Of a stretch of 33,535 bases of DNA, positions 6,221 through 15,425 are shown in pieces; the first letter of the stretch is position 1, and each line of letters begins with the position of its first letter. The stretch spans positions 1-33,535 of the forward strand of contig CAYIYW010000003.1 in NCBI GenBank assembly GCA_964367845.1, in the 5' to 3' direction. The notes beneath the pieces are model-generated. The model did not search any database, was not told the origin of the DNA, and worked only from the letters and a program-made list of their open reading frames with translations. The position numbers were made by a program, and so were the translations under genes. Source of the DNA: JAHFLV01 sp964367845. GTDB taxonomy: Bacteria > Patescibacteriota > Minisyncoccia > Phycocordibacterales > DATGWK01.

Positions 6221-7414
6221 ATGAAAGATACAGAAATTGAAAAACTGATAAAAGCCGAATCGGCCAGACAAAAAAAGGTCGTCAATCTTATCGCCTCCGA
6301 AAATTATGTTTCCGAAGATGTTTTGGCGGCTCTCGGTTCGGAATTGACCAATAAATACGCTGAAGGATATCCGGGCAAGCGTTATTACGGCGGAAATGAA
6401 TTTTCAGACAAAGTTGAAAACCTGTGCAAAAAGAGGGCGTTGAAACTTTTTGGGCTTTCTGACAAAGGGTCTTCTGGCGATGCGTGGAATGTAAATGTCC
6501 AACCGCTTTCCGGTTCACCGGCGAATTTTGCCGTTTATGTCGCTCTTGTCTCGCCCCACGGAAAAATTATGGGAATGGGTCTGGACCATGGCGGACACCT
6601 GACCCATGGCCACAATGTTTCGGTTACCGGCAAATTTTGGAATCAAATTCCGTATGGTGTTGACCGCAATACCGAAGTTTTGGACTACGAAGCCGTGAAA
6701 AAAAACGCTCTTGAACACAAGCCGGACATAATTGTCGCCGGTTTTACCGCTTATCCGCGGATTATTGATTTCAAAAAATTTCGGGAAATTGCTGACGCCT
6801 GCTCTGCGTTTTTGATGGTGGACATGTCGCATGTTGCTGGTCTTGTCGCTGGCGGTGTTTATCCAAGTCCGTTCCCGTACGCGGATGTCGTTACCACAAC
6901 CGTTCACAAGACCCTTCGCGGTCCGCGCAGCGCCATGATTTTTGCCAAAAAAGACGAGCGCGAACTTGATAAAAAAATAGACAAAGCGGTTTTTCCGGGA
7001 CTTCAGGGCGGGCCACACCTCAATCAAATTGCCGCGACTGCTGTTGCGCTAAAAGAAGCTGCAAGTCCCGCATTCAAAAAGTATATCGCTCAAATTGTAA
7101 AAAATGCCGAAACGCTAGCGGCCGAACTCAAAAAACTCGGCTGGAAAATAATTTCCGACGGCACGGACACTCATTTGATTTTGGTGGATACATGGATGAA
7201 GGGGAAAGGGATTTCAGGCAGTGAGGCGAGCGCCCGGCTGGAGAAAGACGGAATTATCGTCAACAAAAACACAATTCCCTACGAAACCCGCTCGGCTTTT
7301 GACCCATCGGGCATTCGGCTCGGAACGGCGGCCGAAACGACCCGAGGCAAAAAAGAAAAGGACATGGTTGAAATCGCTCGCCGAATCAACCGGATTTTAA
7401 GGAACAAAAGCTGA
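6221..7414 (+). CDS. glyA: Serine hydroxymethyltransferase
   Basis: This PLP enzyme converts serine and THF to glycine and 5,10-methylene-THF, the one-carbon donor of thymidylate synthase. The 397-residue product is near the family length (~410). Visible motifs include NLIASENYVSEDVL, NKYAEGYPGKRYYGG, LDHGGHLTHGH, the PLP-binding lysine in TTTVHKTLRGPR and the Gly-rich GLQGGPH. It lies divergently next to thyA-folA, so the three enzymes of the thymidylate cycle are adjacent. The start ATG 6221 fits family N-termini. No clear Shine-Dalgarno site is present. Confidence 0.97.
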   Translation: MKDTEIEKLIKAESARQKKVVNLIASENYVSEDVLAALGSELTNKYAEGYPGKRYYGGNEFSDKVENLCKKRALKLFGLSDKGSSGDAWNVNVQPLSGSPANFAVYVALVSPHGKIMGMGLDHGGHLTHGHNVSVTGKFWNQIPYGVDRNTEVLDYEAVKKNALEHKPDIIVAGFTAYPRIIDFKKFREIADACSAFLMVDMSHVAGLVAGGVYPSPFPYADVVTTTVHKTLRGPRSAMIFAKKDERELDKKIDKAVFPGLQGGPHLNQIAATAVALKEAASPAFKKYIAQIVKNAETLAAELKKLGWKIISDGTDTHLILVDTWMKGKGISGSEASARLEKDGIIVNKNTIPYETRSAFDPSGIRLGTAAETTRGKKEKDMVEIARRINRILRNKS

Positions 7415-7420
7415 TACAAT
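7415..7420 (+). promoter_or_regulatory. Extended -10 of a leaderless dut promoter
   Basis: TGATACAAT (hexamer 7415-7420) is an extended -10 box that overlaps the glyA stop codon. It ends 6 nt before the dut ATG (7427), so initiation about 7 nt downstream would start the mRNA at or beside the start codon. The -35 region is weak, as expected for extended -10 promoters. Confidence 0.5.
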
Positions 7421-7426
7421 TACGAC

Positions 7427-7855
7427 ATGTCACTGATTTTAAAAATAATCCGGCTAAATAAGGACTTACCTTTGCCGTTTTTTGCTCATCCCGGTGATGC
7501 CTGCTTTGACCTGCTGGCCAACGAAAAAATGACCCTTGAACCCAACACGCGGGTGCAAATTAAAACCGGCCTAAAAATGGAAATCCCAGACGGTTATGTC
7601 GGTTTCATTTGGGATAAAAGCGGTTTGTCGCAGAAAAGCGGTTTGAAGACCCTCGGCGGCGTGGTGGACTCAAGTTTTCGCGGCGAAGTTCTCGTCGGCA
7701 TGGTCAATCTTTCAAAAGAGTCGTATACATTTGAAAAAGGGAATAAGGTCGCCCAGATGTGCATTCAAAAACGCGACGATGTTCACATCGTTGAAGTTGA
7801 GGCACTTTCGGAATCGTCTCGCGGAGAAGACGGCTTCGGAAGCACCGGACGCTAA
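7427..7855 (+). CDS. dut: dUTP diphosphatase (trimeric dUTPase)
   Basis: dUTPase hydrolyses dUTP to dUMP and pyrophosphate, keeping uracil out of DNA and supplying the thyA substrate. The five motifs of the trimeric family are present in 142 residues: AHPGDACFDL (I), WDKSGLSQKSG (II, with K where R is usual before SG), LGGVVDSSFRGE (III), a motif IV around GNKVAQMCI and the C-terminal arm RGEDGFGSTGR (V). It begins 12 nt after glyA. The Lys for Arg change in motif II is unusual but conservative. Confidence 0.95.
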   Translation: MSLILKIIRLNKDLPLPFFAHPGDACFDLLANEKMTLEPNTRVQIKTGLKMEIPDGYVGFIWDKSGLSQKSGLKTLGGVVDSSFRGEVLVGMVNLSKESYTFEKGNKVAQMCIQKRDDVHIVEVEALSESSRGEDGFGSTGR

Positions 7856-7927
7856 TCGCCGGTTTGTCAGTCCGGTGGTGGCAGAAGCAGCCGCAGTTCT
7901 GATTCTCCAATTAGCTCAACATTGAAA

Positions 7928-9670
7928 ATGATTAAAATTCGCGAAATTATTGCAGATGAATTGAAAAAACTTTCAATTGAGGCCGAAGGCGCCGATTTGG
8001 AGCATCCAAAATCTTTGGCGAACGGTGATTTTTCCTTTTTTGTGAAGGACAAATCGGTTAATTTGGAAAAATTATTCCACGGAAAACCGCCATTGAAGAA
8101 AATAGACCACGAATATGTTGAAAAAACAGAAATCGCCGGGCGTTTTATAAATTTCTATCTCTCAAAAAAGTTTTTCGCGGATATTCTGGAAGAAATTTTG
8201 GCGACTGAAAAAAATTCCGGAATAACCTCGGGAAATACTTTCGGCAAAAATGACAATCTAACCGGCCAAAAAATCATCATTGAATATACCGACCCAAATT
8301 TATTTAAGGAGTTCCACATCGGCCACCTCATGAGCAATGTAGTGGGGGAATCGCTCTCAAGAATCATTGAGTGGAACGGGGCAAAAGTAACTCGGGCGAT
8401 TTACCAAAGCGATGTTGGTCTTAATATCGCGAAGGCGATATGGGGGATGAGAGAACAAGGCATGAAATCCCCGCAGGACCAGACAGAGTATTGGACGTCT
8501 CAAAAAATAATAGAATTTATTGGCCTAGGATATATTTATGGCTCGCAGTTATACGAAGACAGCTCACATGAGGACAGTTCGTGCGCCAAAAAAGAAATTG
8601 ACGAACTGAACAAAGTCATATACGAAAAATCCAACCCCGAAATCAACCGTTTATATGATTGGGGCCGTAAAATCAGTTTGGAACACTTTGAAGAAATCTA
8701 CAAAAAACTCGGGACAAATTTTGACCTGCGTTTTTTTGAAAGCGAAGCGGCGCCGGTCGGTCTTTTGGCCGCTGAAGAGCTTCTTAAAAAAGGCATTCTT
8801 GAAAAAAGCGAGGGCGCGGTAGTTTTCAAAGGCGAACAATACGGTTTGCATACGCGGGTTTTTGTCAATTCTCAAGGTTTGCCGACATACGAAACCAAAG
8901 AGCTCGGGCTCTCAAAAATGAAGTTTGACAGGCAGGACTTTGCTCGGTCAATCGTCGTTACCGCCAATGAGCAGAACGATTATTTTGACGTGGTGCTGAA
9001 GGTTCTGGAATTCGTTGACCACCGAGCGGCAAACAGGACGAGACATGTCAGCCACGGCATGCTTCGTTTTGCCGAAGGCAAGATGTCTTCGCGCAAAGGC
9101 AACGTCATTACCGGCGAATCCTTAATTTCTGATGTTGAAAAATTAGTTCAAGAAAAAATCAAGGACCGAGATTTGCCAGCCAGCGAAAAAGCAAAGATCG
9201 CCGAGTGGGTCGCGGTCGGCGCCATCAAGTATTCAATTCTCAAACAATCGCCCGGCCGAGACATTATTTTTGACTTTAACAAGTCCTTGTCTTTTGAGGG
9301 CGACTCCGGGCCGTATTTGCAATACACTCATGCTAGAGCTTGTTCGGTTTTGAAGAAAGCGGACGAAGAGGGAATTGAGAGCAAAGTTGGCGAAGCGTTA
9401 AAACTTCAGGAACCAATCGGCGAACTTGAGCGGCTGATGATTCGTTTCCCGGAAATGGTTGAACGGGCCCAGAAAGAATCCGCACCCCAGCTCATCACGA
9501 CTTTTTTGACTAATTTTGCCTCAACCTTCAACCGCTATTACGCTGAAAATATTATCGTTGACAAAACCAGACCCGAATCATCCTACCGAGTGGCGCTGGT
9601 TCGCGCAGGGAGGGCTATTTTAAAAAGCGGTCTGTATCTTCTAGGAACTGAAGCGCCAGAGAGGATGTAG
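7928..9670 (+). CDS. argS: Arginyl-tRNA synthetase
   Basis: This class I synthetase charges tRNA-Arg. The 580-residue product has the N-terminal Add1-like domain (residues 1-100), the HIGH motif as FHIGHLMSN (about residue 138), the class I core with a W-x-x-R-E-Q insert region, and a KMSKS variant KMSSRKGN near residue 385, followed by the C-terminal anticodon-binding DALR domain ending ILKSGLYLLGTEAPERM. An in-frame TTG (7922) precedes the ATG (7928), which I prefer. A hydrophilic stretch YEDSSHEDSSCAKKE (about residue 212) looks like a small insert. The 72 nt between dut and argS hold no visible signal. Confidence 0.96.
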   Translation: MIKIREIIADELKKLSIEAEGADLEHPKSLANGDFSFFVKDKSVNLEKLFHGKPPLKKIDHEYVEKTEIAGRFINFYLSKKFFADILEEILATEKNSGITSGNTFGKNDNLTGQKIIIEYTDPNLFKEFHIGHLMSNVVGESLSRIIEWNGAKVTRAIYQSDVGLNIAKAIWGMREQGMKSPQDQTEYWTSQKIIEFIGLGYIYGSQLYEDSSHEDSSCAKKEIDELNKVIYEKSNPEINRLYDWGRKISLEHFEEIYKKLGTNFDLRFFESEAAPVGLLAAEELLKKGILEKSEGAVVFKGEQYGLHTRVFVNSQGLPTYETKELGLSKMKFDRQDFARSIVVTANEQNDYFDVVLKVLEFVDHRAANRTRHVSHGMLRFAEGKMSSRKGNVITGESLISDVEKLVQEKIKDRDLPASEKAKIAEWVAVGAIKYSILKQSPGRDIIFDFNKSLSFEGDSGPYLQYTHARACSVLKKADEEGIESKVGEALKLQEPIGELERLMIRFPEMVERAQKESAPQLITTFLTNFASTFNRYYAENIIVDKTRPESSYRVALVRAGRAILKSGLYLLGTEAPERM

Positions 9671-9678
9671 ATTTATTA

Positions 9679-9758
9679 AAACCGCCCCACACAACAATCT
9701 TCTGTATGGGCCAAAGGGTGCCCAAAAGAAGATTGTTGTGTGGGGCGGTTTCCTTTTT
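9679..9758 (+). terminator. Long 25-bp hairpin after argS
   Basis: The 25-nt arm at 9679-9703 pairs perfectly with 9727-9751. The 23-nt interior holds a second stem (GGGC 9708-9711 with GCCC 9720-9723). A T-run (9754-9758) follows closely, so termination of argS is likely, though the stem is far longer than usual for intrinsic terminators. The design (long perfect arms, internal loop, 4-bp inner stem) resembles the repeated element at 155 and 20008, without sequence identity. Confidence 0.7.
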
Positions 9759-9785
9759 GCCAAACTATCTCAAAAAAGCTAGTAT
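9757..9785 (+). promoter_or_regulatory. Predicted promoter of ileS
   Basis: TTGCCA (9757-9762), 17 bp, then TAGTAT (9780-9785). Transcription would begin near 9792, about 5 nt before the ileS ATG (9797), so the mRNA is predicted to be nearly leaderless. The -35 box overlaps the end of the preceding terminator T-run. Confidence 0.6.
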
Positions 9786-9796
9786 TTTAGCTGAAT

Positions 9797-12700
9797 ATGG
9801 CTGCAAATTCCCGGAAATTTTTTAAAAAAGGAGCGACTTCCTCTGCGGACGCGAACCCCAAAAGCCCCGTCGCTCTCGCCGAAGAAAAAATTCTGGATTT
9901 TTGGCGCGAGAATAAAATTTTTCAAAAAACACTGGATAAGCCGTCGCCTGCCGGTGATTATGTTTTTTATGACGGTCCGCCTTTTGCAACCGGCGTACCT
10001 CACTACGGCCACATTTTGATTAGCGCGATAAAAGACGCCGTACCGCGCTATCAAACAATGCGGGGCAAACATGTTGAACGTCGTTGGGGTTGGGATTGCC
10101 ATGGTTTGCCGATAGAGAACATCGTTGAAAAAGACCTCAAGGTCTCCGGTAAAACTGAAATTGAGTCGCTCGGCGTCGCTCGTTTCAACGAATACGCCAG
10201 AAGCAAGGTTCTGGACTTTGCTGGCCAATGGGAAAAGACGATAGAACGAATCGGTCGCTGGGTTGACTATGACGGTTCATACATGACGATGGACAATTCG
10301 TACATTGAATCCGTCTGGTGGGCATTGAAAGGCATTTGGGACAAGAATTTAATTTATGAAGGCACGAAGGTTTTGCCGTATTGCCCGCGTTGCGAGACGC
10401 CGATTGCCAACTCCGAGATTGCAATGGACGGCAGTTACAAAGACATCACCGATATTTCTGTTTATGTAAAACTGGCGATTGAAAACGAGCCGAAAACATA
10501 TTTAATCGTCTGGACAACGACGCCGTGGACGCTTCCGGGAAACACCGCAGTTGGAGTAAATGAAAATCTGGATTATGTAATAGTAAAATCAAACGACGAG
10601 TATTACATTGTCGCAAAAAATCAAACGAGGATTTTTAAAGAAAATTTTGAAATCGTTGAAGAAATAAAAGGCCGGGAACTTGTCGGCAAAAGATATAAAC
10701 CGCCCTTTGATTATTTTAGCGGTAAAAATTTTTCGAGTGGCTCGCCGAACAATTTATTAAACAATTTGTCCAATAATCTGCCGAACAAAGAAAACGCATG
10801 GAAGGTTTATTCCGCGCCTTATGTAACGGCTGAAACCGGCTCCGGCATCGTTCATCTGGCTCCGGCTTATGGCGAAGAGGACATGGAACTTGCCAAGAAA
10901 TACAACATTCCATTTATCCGCCATGTCGGTTCTGACGGCAAATTTGTCGCCGATGTCACGGATTTTGCGGGGATAAAAGTAAAGCCCAAAGATGCTCATC
11001 AGTCGGGCGATGTTTTGATTGTGAAAAATCTCGCGGCACGCGGATTGCTTTTGGCCAAGGAAAAAATTGTTCACTCGTATCCTCACTGCTTCCGTTGCGA
11101 AACCCCGCTTTATTATTTCGCCATTCCGGCTTGGTTTATTAAAATAAGCGAAATTAAAAAAAATCTTCTCAAGTTCAATGAGACCATTAATTGGGTGCCT
11201 GAACATTTGAAACACGGTCGATTTGGCAATAGCGTTGAATCGGCGCCGGATTGGAACATTTCCCGCAACCGTTACTGGGCTTCGCCCCTGCCTTTTTGGA
11301 AATGCGAGAAATGCGGGGTAGCGGAATGTTTCGGTTCACTCCAAGACATTACGAATCGCGCGCTCGCGAAAAACAAGTATTTCGTCATGCGCCACGGGGA
11401 AGCGGAATTTAATCTCACTGACACCGTCAGTTGTTTGCCGAAAGATAATAATAAAATCACCGAACGCGGGCGAGCGGAAGTTTTGACCACGGCCGGGAAA
11501 CTCAAAAAAGAAGGAATTGACCTGATTTATTCATCCGATTTGGTTCGGGCGAAACAGACGGCCGAGATTGTCGCTGGTGAACTCGGGATTCCAGCCGAGA
11601 ATGTTGTTTACACGCCGGAAATCCGCGAGCTTAACGCCGGCGTTTATAACGGCCGGGCTTGGGACGAATATCGCAAATCTTTTAATTCTTCCGAAGCGCG
11701 GTTTGAAACGGCGGTTGAAGACGGCGAAACGCTTTCGGCTCTTCGCGACAGAGCCGTGAAATTCATTTATGACATGGAAAAGAAACACACCGGCAAAAAA
11801 ATTCTCGTCATCAGCCACGGCGACACACTTTTTCTCATGGAGGCCGGAGTAAGAGGTTTAACCAAGAAGGAGCTCATGGCGGTCTTTGCCAATAAAACCC
11901 TTGCCAATAAAGCCAATAAAACCTCTGCCGACAAAAGAGGTCTTATTCCAACGGGGTCGTTCCATCCGCTGGATTTCGCGCCGATTCCGCACAATGAAAA
12001 TTTTGAACTTGATTTTCATCGGCCATACATAGACGAAATAACTTTCGCCTGCAAAAAATGCGGAGGTGAAATGCGGCGGATTTCGGAAGTCGTGGATTGC
12101 TGGTTTGAGTCCGGCTCAATGCCTTTCGCCCAGAATCATTATCCGTTTGAAAACAAAGAAAAGTTTGAAGGCAATTTCCCGGCTGATTTCGTGTCCGAAT
12201 ACATCGCCCAGACCCGGACTTGGTTTTACTACATGCACGCGGTTTCAACGATTTTGTTTGAAAAGGCGCCTTTCCGCAATGTCGTCACAACCGGCACGAT
12301 TTTAGCCGAGGACGGCGAGAAAATGTCTAAGTCAAAAGGCAATTTCCCCGACCCCGCGATTGTTTTTGATAAATACGGAGTTGACGCTCTGCGTTTTTAT
12401 CTTTTGAGCTCGCCTCTGATGAAGTCCGAGGATTTGAATTTTTCGGAAAAGGGCGTTGATGAAGTTTATAAGAAAATTATTTTGCGCNNNNNNNNNNNNN
12501 NNNNNNNNNNNNNNNNNNNNNNNNNNNNNNNNNNNNNNNNNNNNNNNNNNNNNNNNNNNNNNNNNNNNNNNNNNNNNNNNNNNNNNNCCGAACGGCGCCC
12601 GCGTTTCTCAAAATGGCACCACTGCCTCCCAAAACATTCTTGACCGCTGGATTCTGGAGCGGTTGAATGTTGTTATCGCCGAAGCAACATCAGCCATGGA

Positions 12701-13580
12701 ACTCTACACGATTGACCGCGCTCTTTTCGCGATAGACGGTTTTATTGAAGACCTTTCTGTTTGGTTCTTGCGTCGTTCGCGCGAACGGCTAAAAAGTGAA
12801 GACGAAATCGCGCGAAACGAAGCGCTTCGCACTTTCCGGTTCGTGCTTTTTGAACTTTCAAAAATTATGGCGCCGTTTACGCCTTTTATCGCCGAAGAAA
12901 TTTACCGAACTCTTGCCGGCGAGAGGGAAGACAGCAAGGATGCCAAAAATAATGCTAAAAACAGCGGCGAGGTCGGCGGTGAGACCGTCGGCGAAAAAGA
13001 AAGTGTCCACCTTGAGGACTGGCCGACTGTCAAAATCACTTCTATAGATGAAGTCGTGCTTCTTTCCGACATGTCGGAAGCCCGACAAGTCGTCAGTTTG
13101 GCTTTGGAAGCCCGAGCGAAAGCCGGCATAAAAGTCCGTCAACCGCTTCAGAAACTCGTCATTAAAGCCGTTTCACTCCAAAACAAAAAGGAATGTCTTG
13201 ACCTTATCGCCGACGAAGTAAATGTGAAAGAAATCGCTTTTGATTCGGAACTTTTGGATGAAGTGGCGCTTGATACGGAAATAACCGACGGTTTGCGCGA
13301 AGAAGGGAGTTTGCGCGAGCTTGTCAGGTTTATTCAGGAACTCCGCAAAAAAACCGGATTGAAGCCGGGTGAACTCGCGACACTTTCGGTCTCGGCCGAT
13401 TCCGCCGGCGAAAAATTCATCAAAAAATTTGAAACGCAAATGAAAAAATCGGCCTTACTCTCAAAAATTTCATTTGAGAAACATGTCGCTAACAACACCC
13501 GCAACGATACCGGTGTTGGCGTCGGTGATGAAATTGAAATTGACAAAATGGAATTTAAAATTAACGTTCAAAAAAGATGA
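9797..13580 (+). CDS. ileS: Isoleucyl-tRNA synthetase with inserted histidine-phosphatase domain; broken by an assembly gap
   Basis: IleRS charges tRNA-Ile and edits valine. HYGH (residues 69-72) and KMSKS (842-846) mark the class I core; WTTTPWTLPGNTA marks the CP1 editing domain; CEKCG and CKKCG pairs suggest zinc sites. The sequence follows the type 2 (eukaryote-like) IleRS branch. Between the first Cys pair and the HRPYIDEITF segment sits an intact histidine-phosphatase domain (about residues 526-690: RHGE 532-535, SSDLVRAKQT, SHGDT 673-677). The frame shift across the 100-N run (12488-12587) reflects the placeholder length; both sides fit one protein of roughly 1250 residues, with about 35 residues missing. 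Low-complexity Asn-rich and acidic inserts occur in the editing and C-terminal parts. The TGA stop overlaps the next ATG. Confidence 0.93.
11372..11880 (+). other. Histidine-phosphatase (phosphoglycerate mutase-like) domain inside IleRS
   Basis: Domain annotation within ileS. It begins NKYFVMRHGEAEFN, has T-E-R-G-R-A-E, the IYSSDLVRAKQTAEI helix, the acidic R-E-L-N-A-G-V-Y-N-G segment and ILVISHGDT. All catalytic residues of the superfamily are seen: RHG with its phospho-acceptor histidine, the Arg of the SSDLxRAxQTA helix, the Glu before the second half, and the second His of SHGD. The flanking IleRS sequences continue normally, so it is an insertion, not a chimera or misassembly at the gap (600 nt away). 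Confidence 0.92.
12488..12587. other. Assembly gap (100 N) inside ileS
   Basis: Exactly 100 N, a standard placeholder, so true length is unknown. The reading frame changes across it (frame 2 to frame 3), meaning real length differs from 100 by a non-multiple of three if ileS is intact. It lies just after the KMSKS region. Confidence 0.95.
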
Positions 13581-14167
13581 AAAAAAGAGCTTTTATCGTT
13601 CACGGTTGGGGCGGAAACCCTCAGGAGGGCTGGTTTCCTTGGCTTAAATCAGAGTTGGAAGGAAAAGGTTTTGAAGTTAAGGCGCCGGAATTGCCCGAAA
13701 CTGATGCACCAAGAATTTATAATTGGGTGCCAGCTCTCGCCAAGTCCGTTAAAAATCCGGATGAGCAAACATATTTTATCGGCCACAGCATGGGCTGTCA
13801 GACAATCGTTCGTTACCTTGAAACTCTGCCCGAAGGTATTAAGGTCGGTGGTGCGGTTTTTGTCGCTGGATTTCTGAATAATTTAACCGGTTTGAAAGAA
13901 GAGGAGAAAGAAACCGGTGAACATTGGATGAATTCAAAACTCGACCTTGCCAAAGTCAAAAACCATTTGCCGAAAAGTGTTGCAATCTTTTCCGACAATG
14001 ACCCATTTGTGCCGCTCAATAACCGCGCCGAGTATGAAAATATTTTGGGCTCAAAAATTATGATAGAAAAAAACATGGGTCACTTCAGCGGCAGTGACGG
14101 TGTCAAGAAATTGCCCGCAGTTCTGGACGCCATTTTAGAACTAACCGAGTTAAATAAACAGAATTAG
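13577..14167 (+). CDS. Alpha/beta hydrolase, RBBP9/YdeN family
   Basis: A small serine hydrolase of 196 residues. The N-terminal AFIVHGWGGNPQEGWFPWL is typical of the RBBP9/YdeN group, the nucleophile elbow is GHSMGC (about residue 71), the acid is in SDNDPFVP and the catalytic histidine in MGHF. The substrate is not known. Its ATG overlaps the ileS stop (ATGA), indicating translational coupling with ileS, and it lies 3 nt before the next hydrolase gene. Confidence 0.85.
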   Translation: MKKRAFIVHGWGGNPQEGWFPWLKSELEGKGFEVKAPELPETDAPRIYNWVPALAKSVKNPDEQTYFIGHSMGCQTIVRYLETLPEGIKVGGAVFVAGFLNNLTGLKEEEKETGEHWMNSKLDLAKVKNHLPKSVAIFSDNDPFVPLNNRAEYENILGSKIMIEKNMGHFSGSDGVKKLPAVLDAILELTELNKQN

Positions 14168-14170
14168 GAA

Positions 14171-14779
14171 ATGAAAAAACCTGAATCAATTTGCATATTC
14201 GGAGACAGCACGGCTTGGGGCGCTTGGGACATGGAAAAAGCCGGCTGGGTGAACCGGCTGTGGATCCATGTCGGCAGAAGAGTTGAGGATTATGTGATAA
14301 TTTACAATTTAAGTATTTCGGGTGGAACGACCCAGACAATTATAGATCGCTTTGAGAATGAAGCTCAGATAAGAGAAGCTGACGCCTTGATTTTTCAGTC
14401 GGGCGGTAACGATTCTTATTTAAAAGGTAAAAATGGAGCCAACCAAATTCCGTTGGATAAATTTAAGAAAAACCTGGAAGAAATAATTAAGAAAGCCAAA
14501 AACATCACCAAAAATATAATCTTTGTTGGGTTTAAGAATGTTGATGAGTCAAAAACTATGCCGGTGTCTTGGAAGGATATCTATTATGTAAACGCTGAAA
14601 TAAAAAAATACGACGAAGCCATGAAAAATGTCTGTGAGGAAAACGACATTTTACACCTAAGTATTTTTGGTTTATTACAAAATAAGGATTTCTACGATGG
14701 TCTTCATCCAAACACTTTCGGCCATGAAAAGATTTTTGCAAAAGTCAGAGATTTTTTGACCGGGAACGGTTGGATTTAG
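14171..14779 (+). CDS. SGNH/GDSL-family hydrolase
   Basis: The 202-residue product shows the SGNH blocks: IFGDSTAWGAW (block I, catalytic Ser), SISGGTTQT (block II Gly), QSGGNDSY (block III Asn) and DGLHPNTFGHEKI (block V Asp and His). Such enzymes are esterases, lipases or acyl hydrolases; no signal peptide is visible, so it should act in the cytoplasm. It begins 3 nt after the preceding hydrolase, with AGGAAATG offering a weak ribosome site, and overlaps recO. Two consecutive cytoplasmic hydrolases behind ileS have no obvious shared pathway. Confidence 0.85.
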   Translation: MKKPESICIFGDSTAWGAWDMEKAGWVNRLWIHVGRRVEDYVIIYNLSISGGTTQTIIDRFENEAQIREADALIFQSGGNDSYLKGKNGANQIPLDKFKKNLEEIIKKAKNITKNIIFVGFKNVDESKTMPVSWKDIYYVNAEIKKYDEAMKNVCEENDILHLSIFGLLQNKDFYDGLHPNTFGHEKIFAKVRDFLTGNGWI

Positions 14780-15381
14780 ATTTTAGATTTCCTTTGCACT
14801 ACCACACCTACAACACTTTGGGCCTCATTCTCGGCAGTGCGCCGTCAGGCGAAGCCAGTCGCTACGTTTATGTCTTTACCAAAGACCTCGGCTTGGTCGG
14901 TGCTCACGCCCAAAATACCAGAAATATAAATTCAAAACTTCGCTATGCTCTGGACGCGCCGGCTCGCTCGCATGTTTCGCTGGTTCGCGGGAAAAATATG
15001 TGGCGACTGATTAGCGCCGTTCCGGACAAAAGATTTTACTCCGTTTTTAAAGAAAACCCGGAGAAACAGCGACTCTGCGCCCGAACTTTTTCTTTGATTA
15101 AAAAACTCTTGGCGGGCGAGGAGGCAAATCCAGAATTGTTCGCGGTGGTAAATGAGTTTTTGGATTTTATAGAAAAGGAAGAACAAAACACTCTGAAGGA
15201 CGTTGAGGCGATATTGGTTCTGCGGATTCTTCATTATCTCGGTTACATTCCGGGAAACGACCTGACTCGGCAGTTTGCCCATAGCACCGGGTGGAATTCG
15301 GAAATTATTTCCGCAATGGCGCCGCGCCGAAAAGAAGCGGTGAAAATCATAAACGAGTCCCTGCGGGAGACGGGGTTGTGA
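14770..15381 (+). CDS. recO: DNA repair protein RecO
   Basis: RecO helps RecR load RecA on SSB-coated single strands. The 203-residue protein has the N-terminal OB-fold start YHTYNTLGLILGSAPSGEASRYVYVFTKDLGLVGAHAQNTR and a helical C-terminal half ending in S-L-R-E-T-G-L. It is shorter than typical RecO (~240 residues) and has no Cys4 zinc motif that I can see. The only start giving a full OB fold is TTG 14770, overlapping the SGNH gene end by 10 nt; the region contains no suitable ATG. Assignment rests on the N-terminal pattern. Confidence 0.75.
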   Translation: MDLDFRFPLHYHTYNTLGLILGSAPSGEASRYVYVFTKDLGLVGAHAQNTRNINSKLRYALDAPARSHVSLVRGKNMWRLISAVPDKRFYSVFKENPEKQRLCARTFSLIKKLLAGEEANPELFAVVNEFLDFIEKEEQNTLKDVEAILVLRILHYLGYIPGNDLTRQFAHSTGWNSEIISAMAPRRKEAVKIINESLRETGL

Positions 15382-15389
15382 TTTCCAGT

Positions 15390-15417
15390 TTGACAAATAT
15401 TATCTGTTGTATATACT
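15390..15417 (+). promoter_or_regulatory. Consensus promoter and palindromic site of the antitoxin gene
   Basis: TTGACA (15390-15395), 16 bp, TATACT (15412-15417). The palindrome GTATATAC (15409-15416) overlaps the -10 box and could be the binding site of the ribbon-helix-helix antitoxin, since RelB-type proteins repress their own promoters. Transcription should begin at about 15424, only 2 nt before the ATG, giving a leaderless mRNA. Confidence 0.7.
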
Positions 15418-15425
15418 ACGGTTAT

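Noticed and set aside
12456..12643. Frameshift or split of ileS into two genes
   Set aside because: The frame change occurs only across the 100-N placeholder; both sides align to one IleRS.
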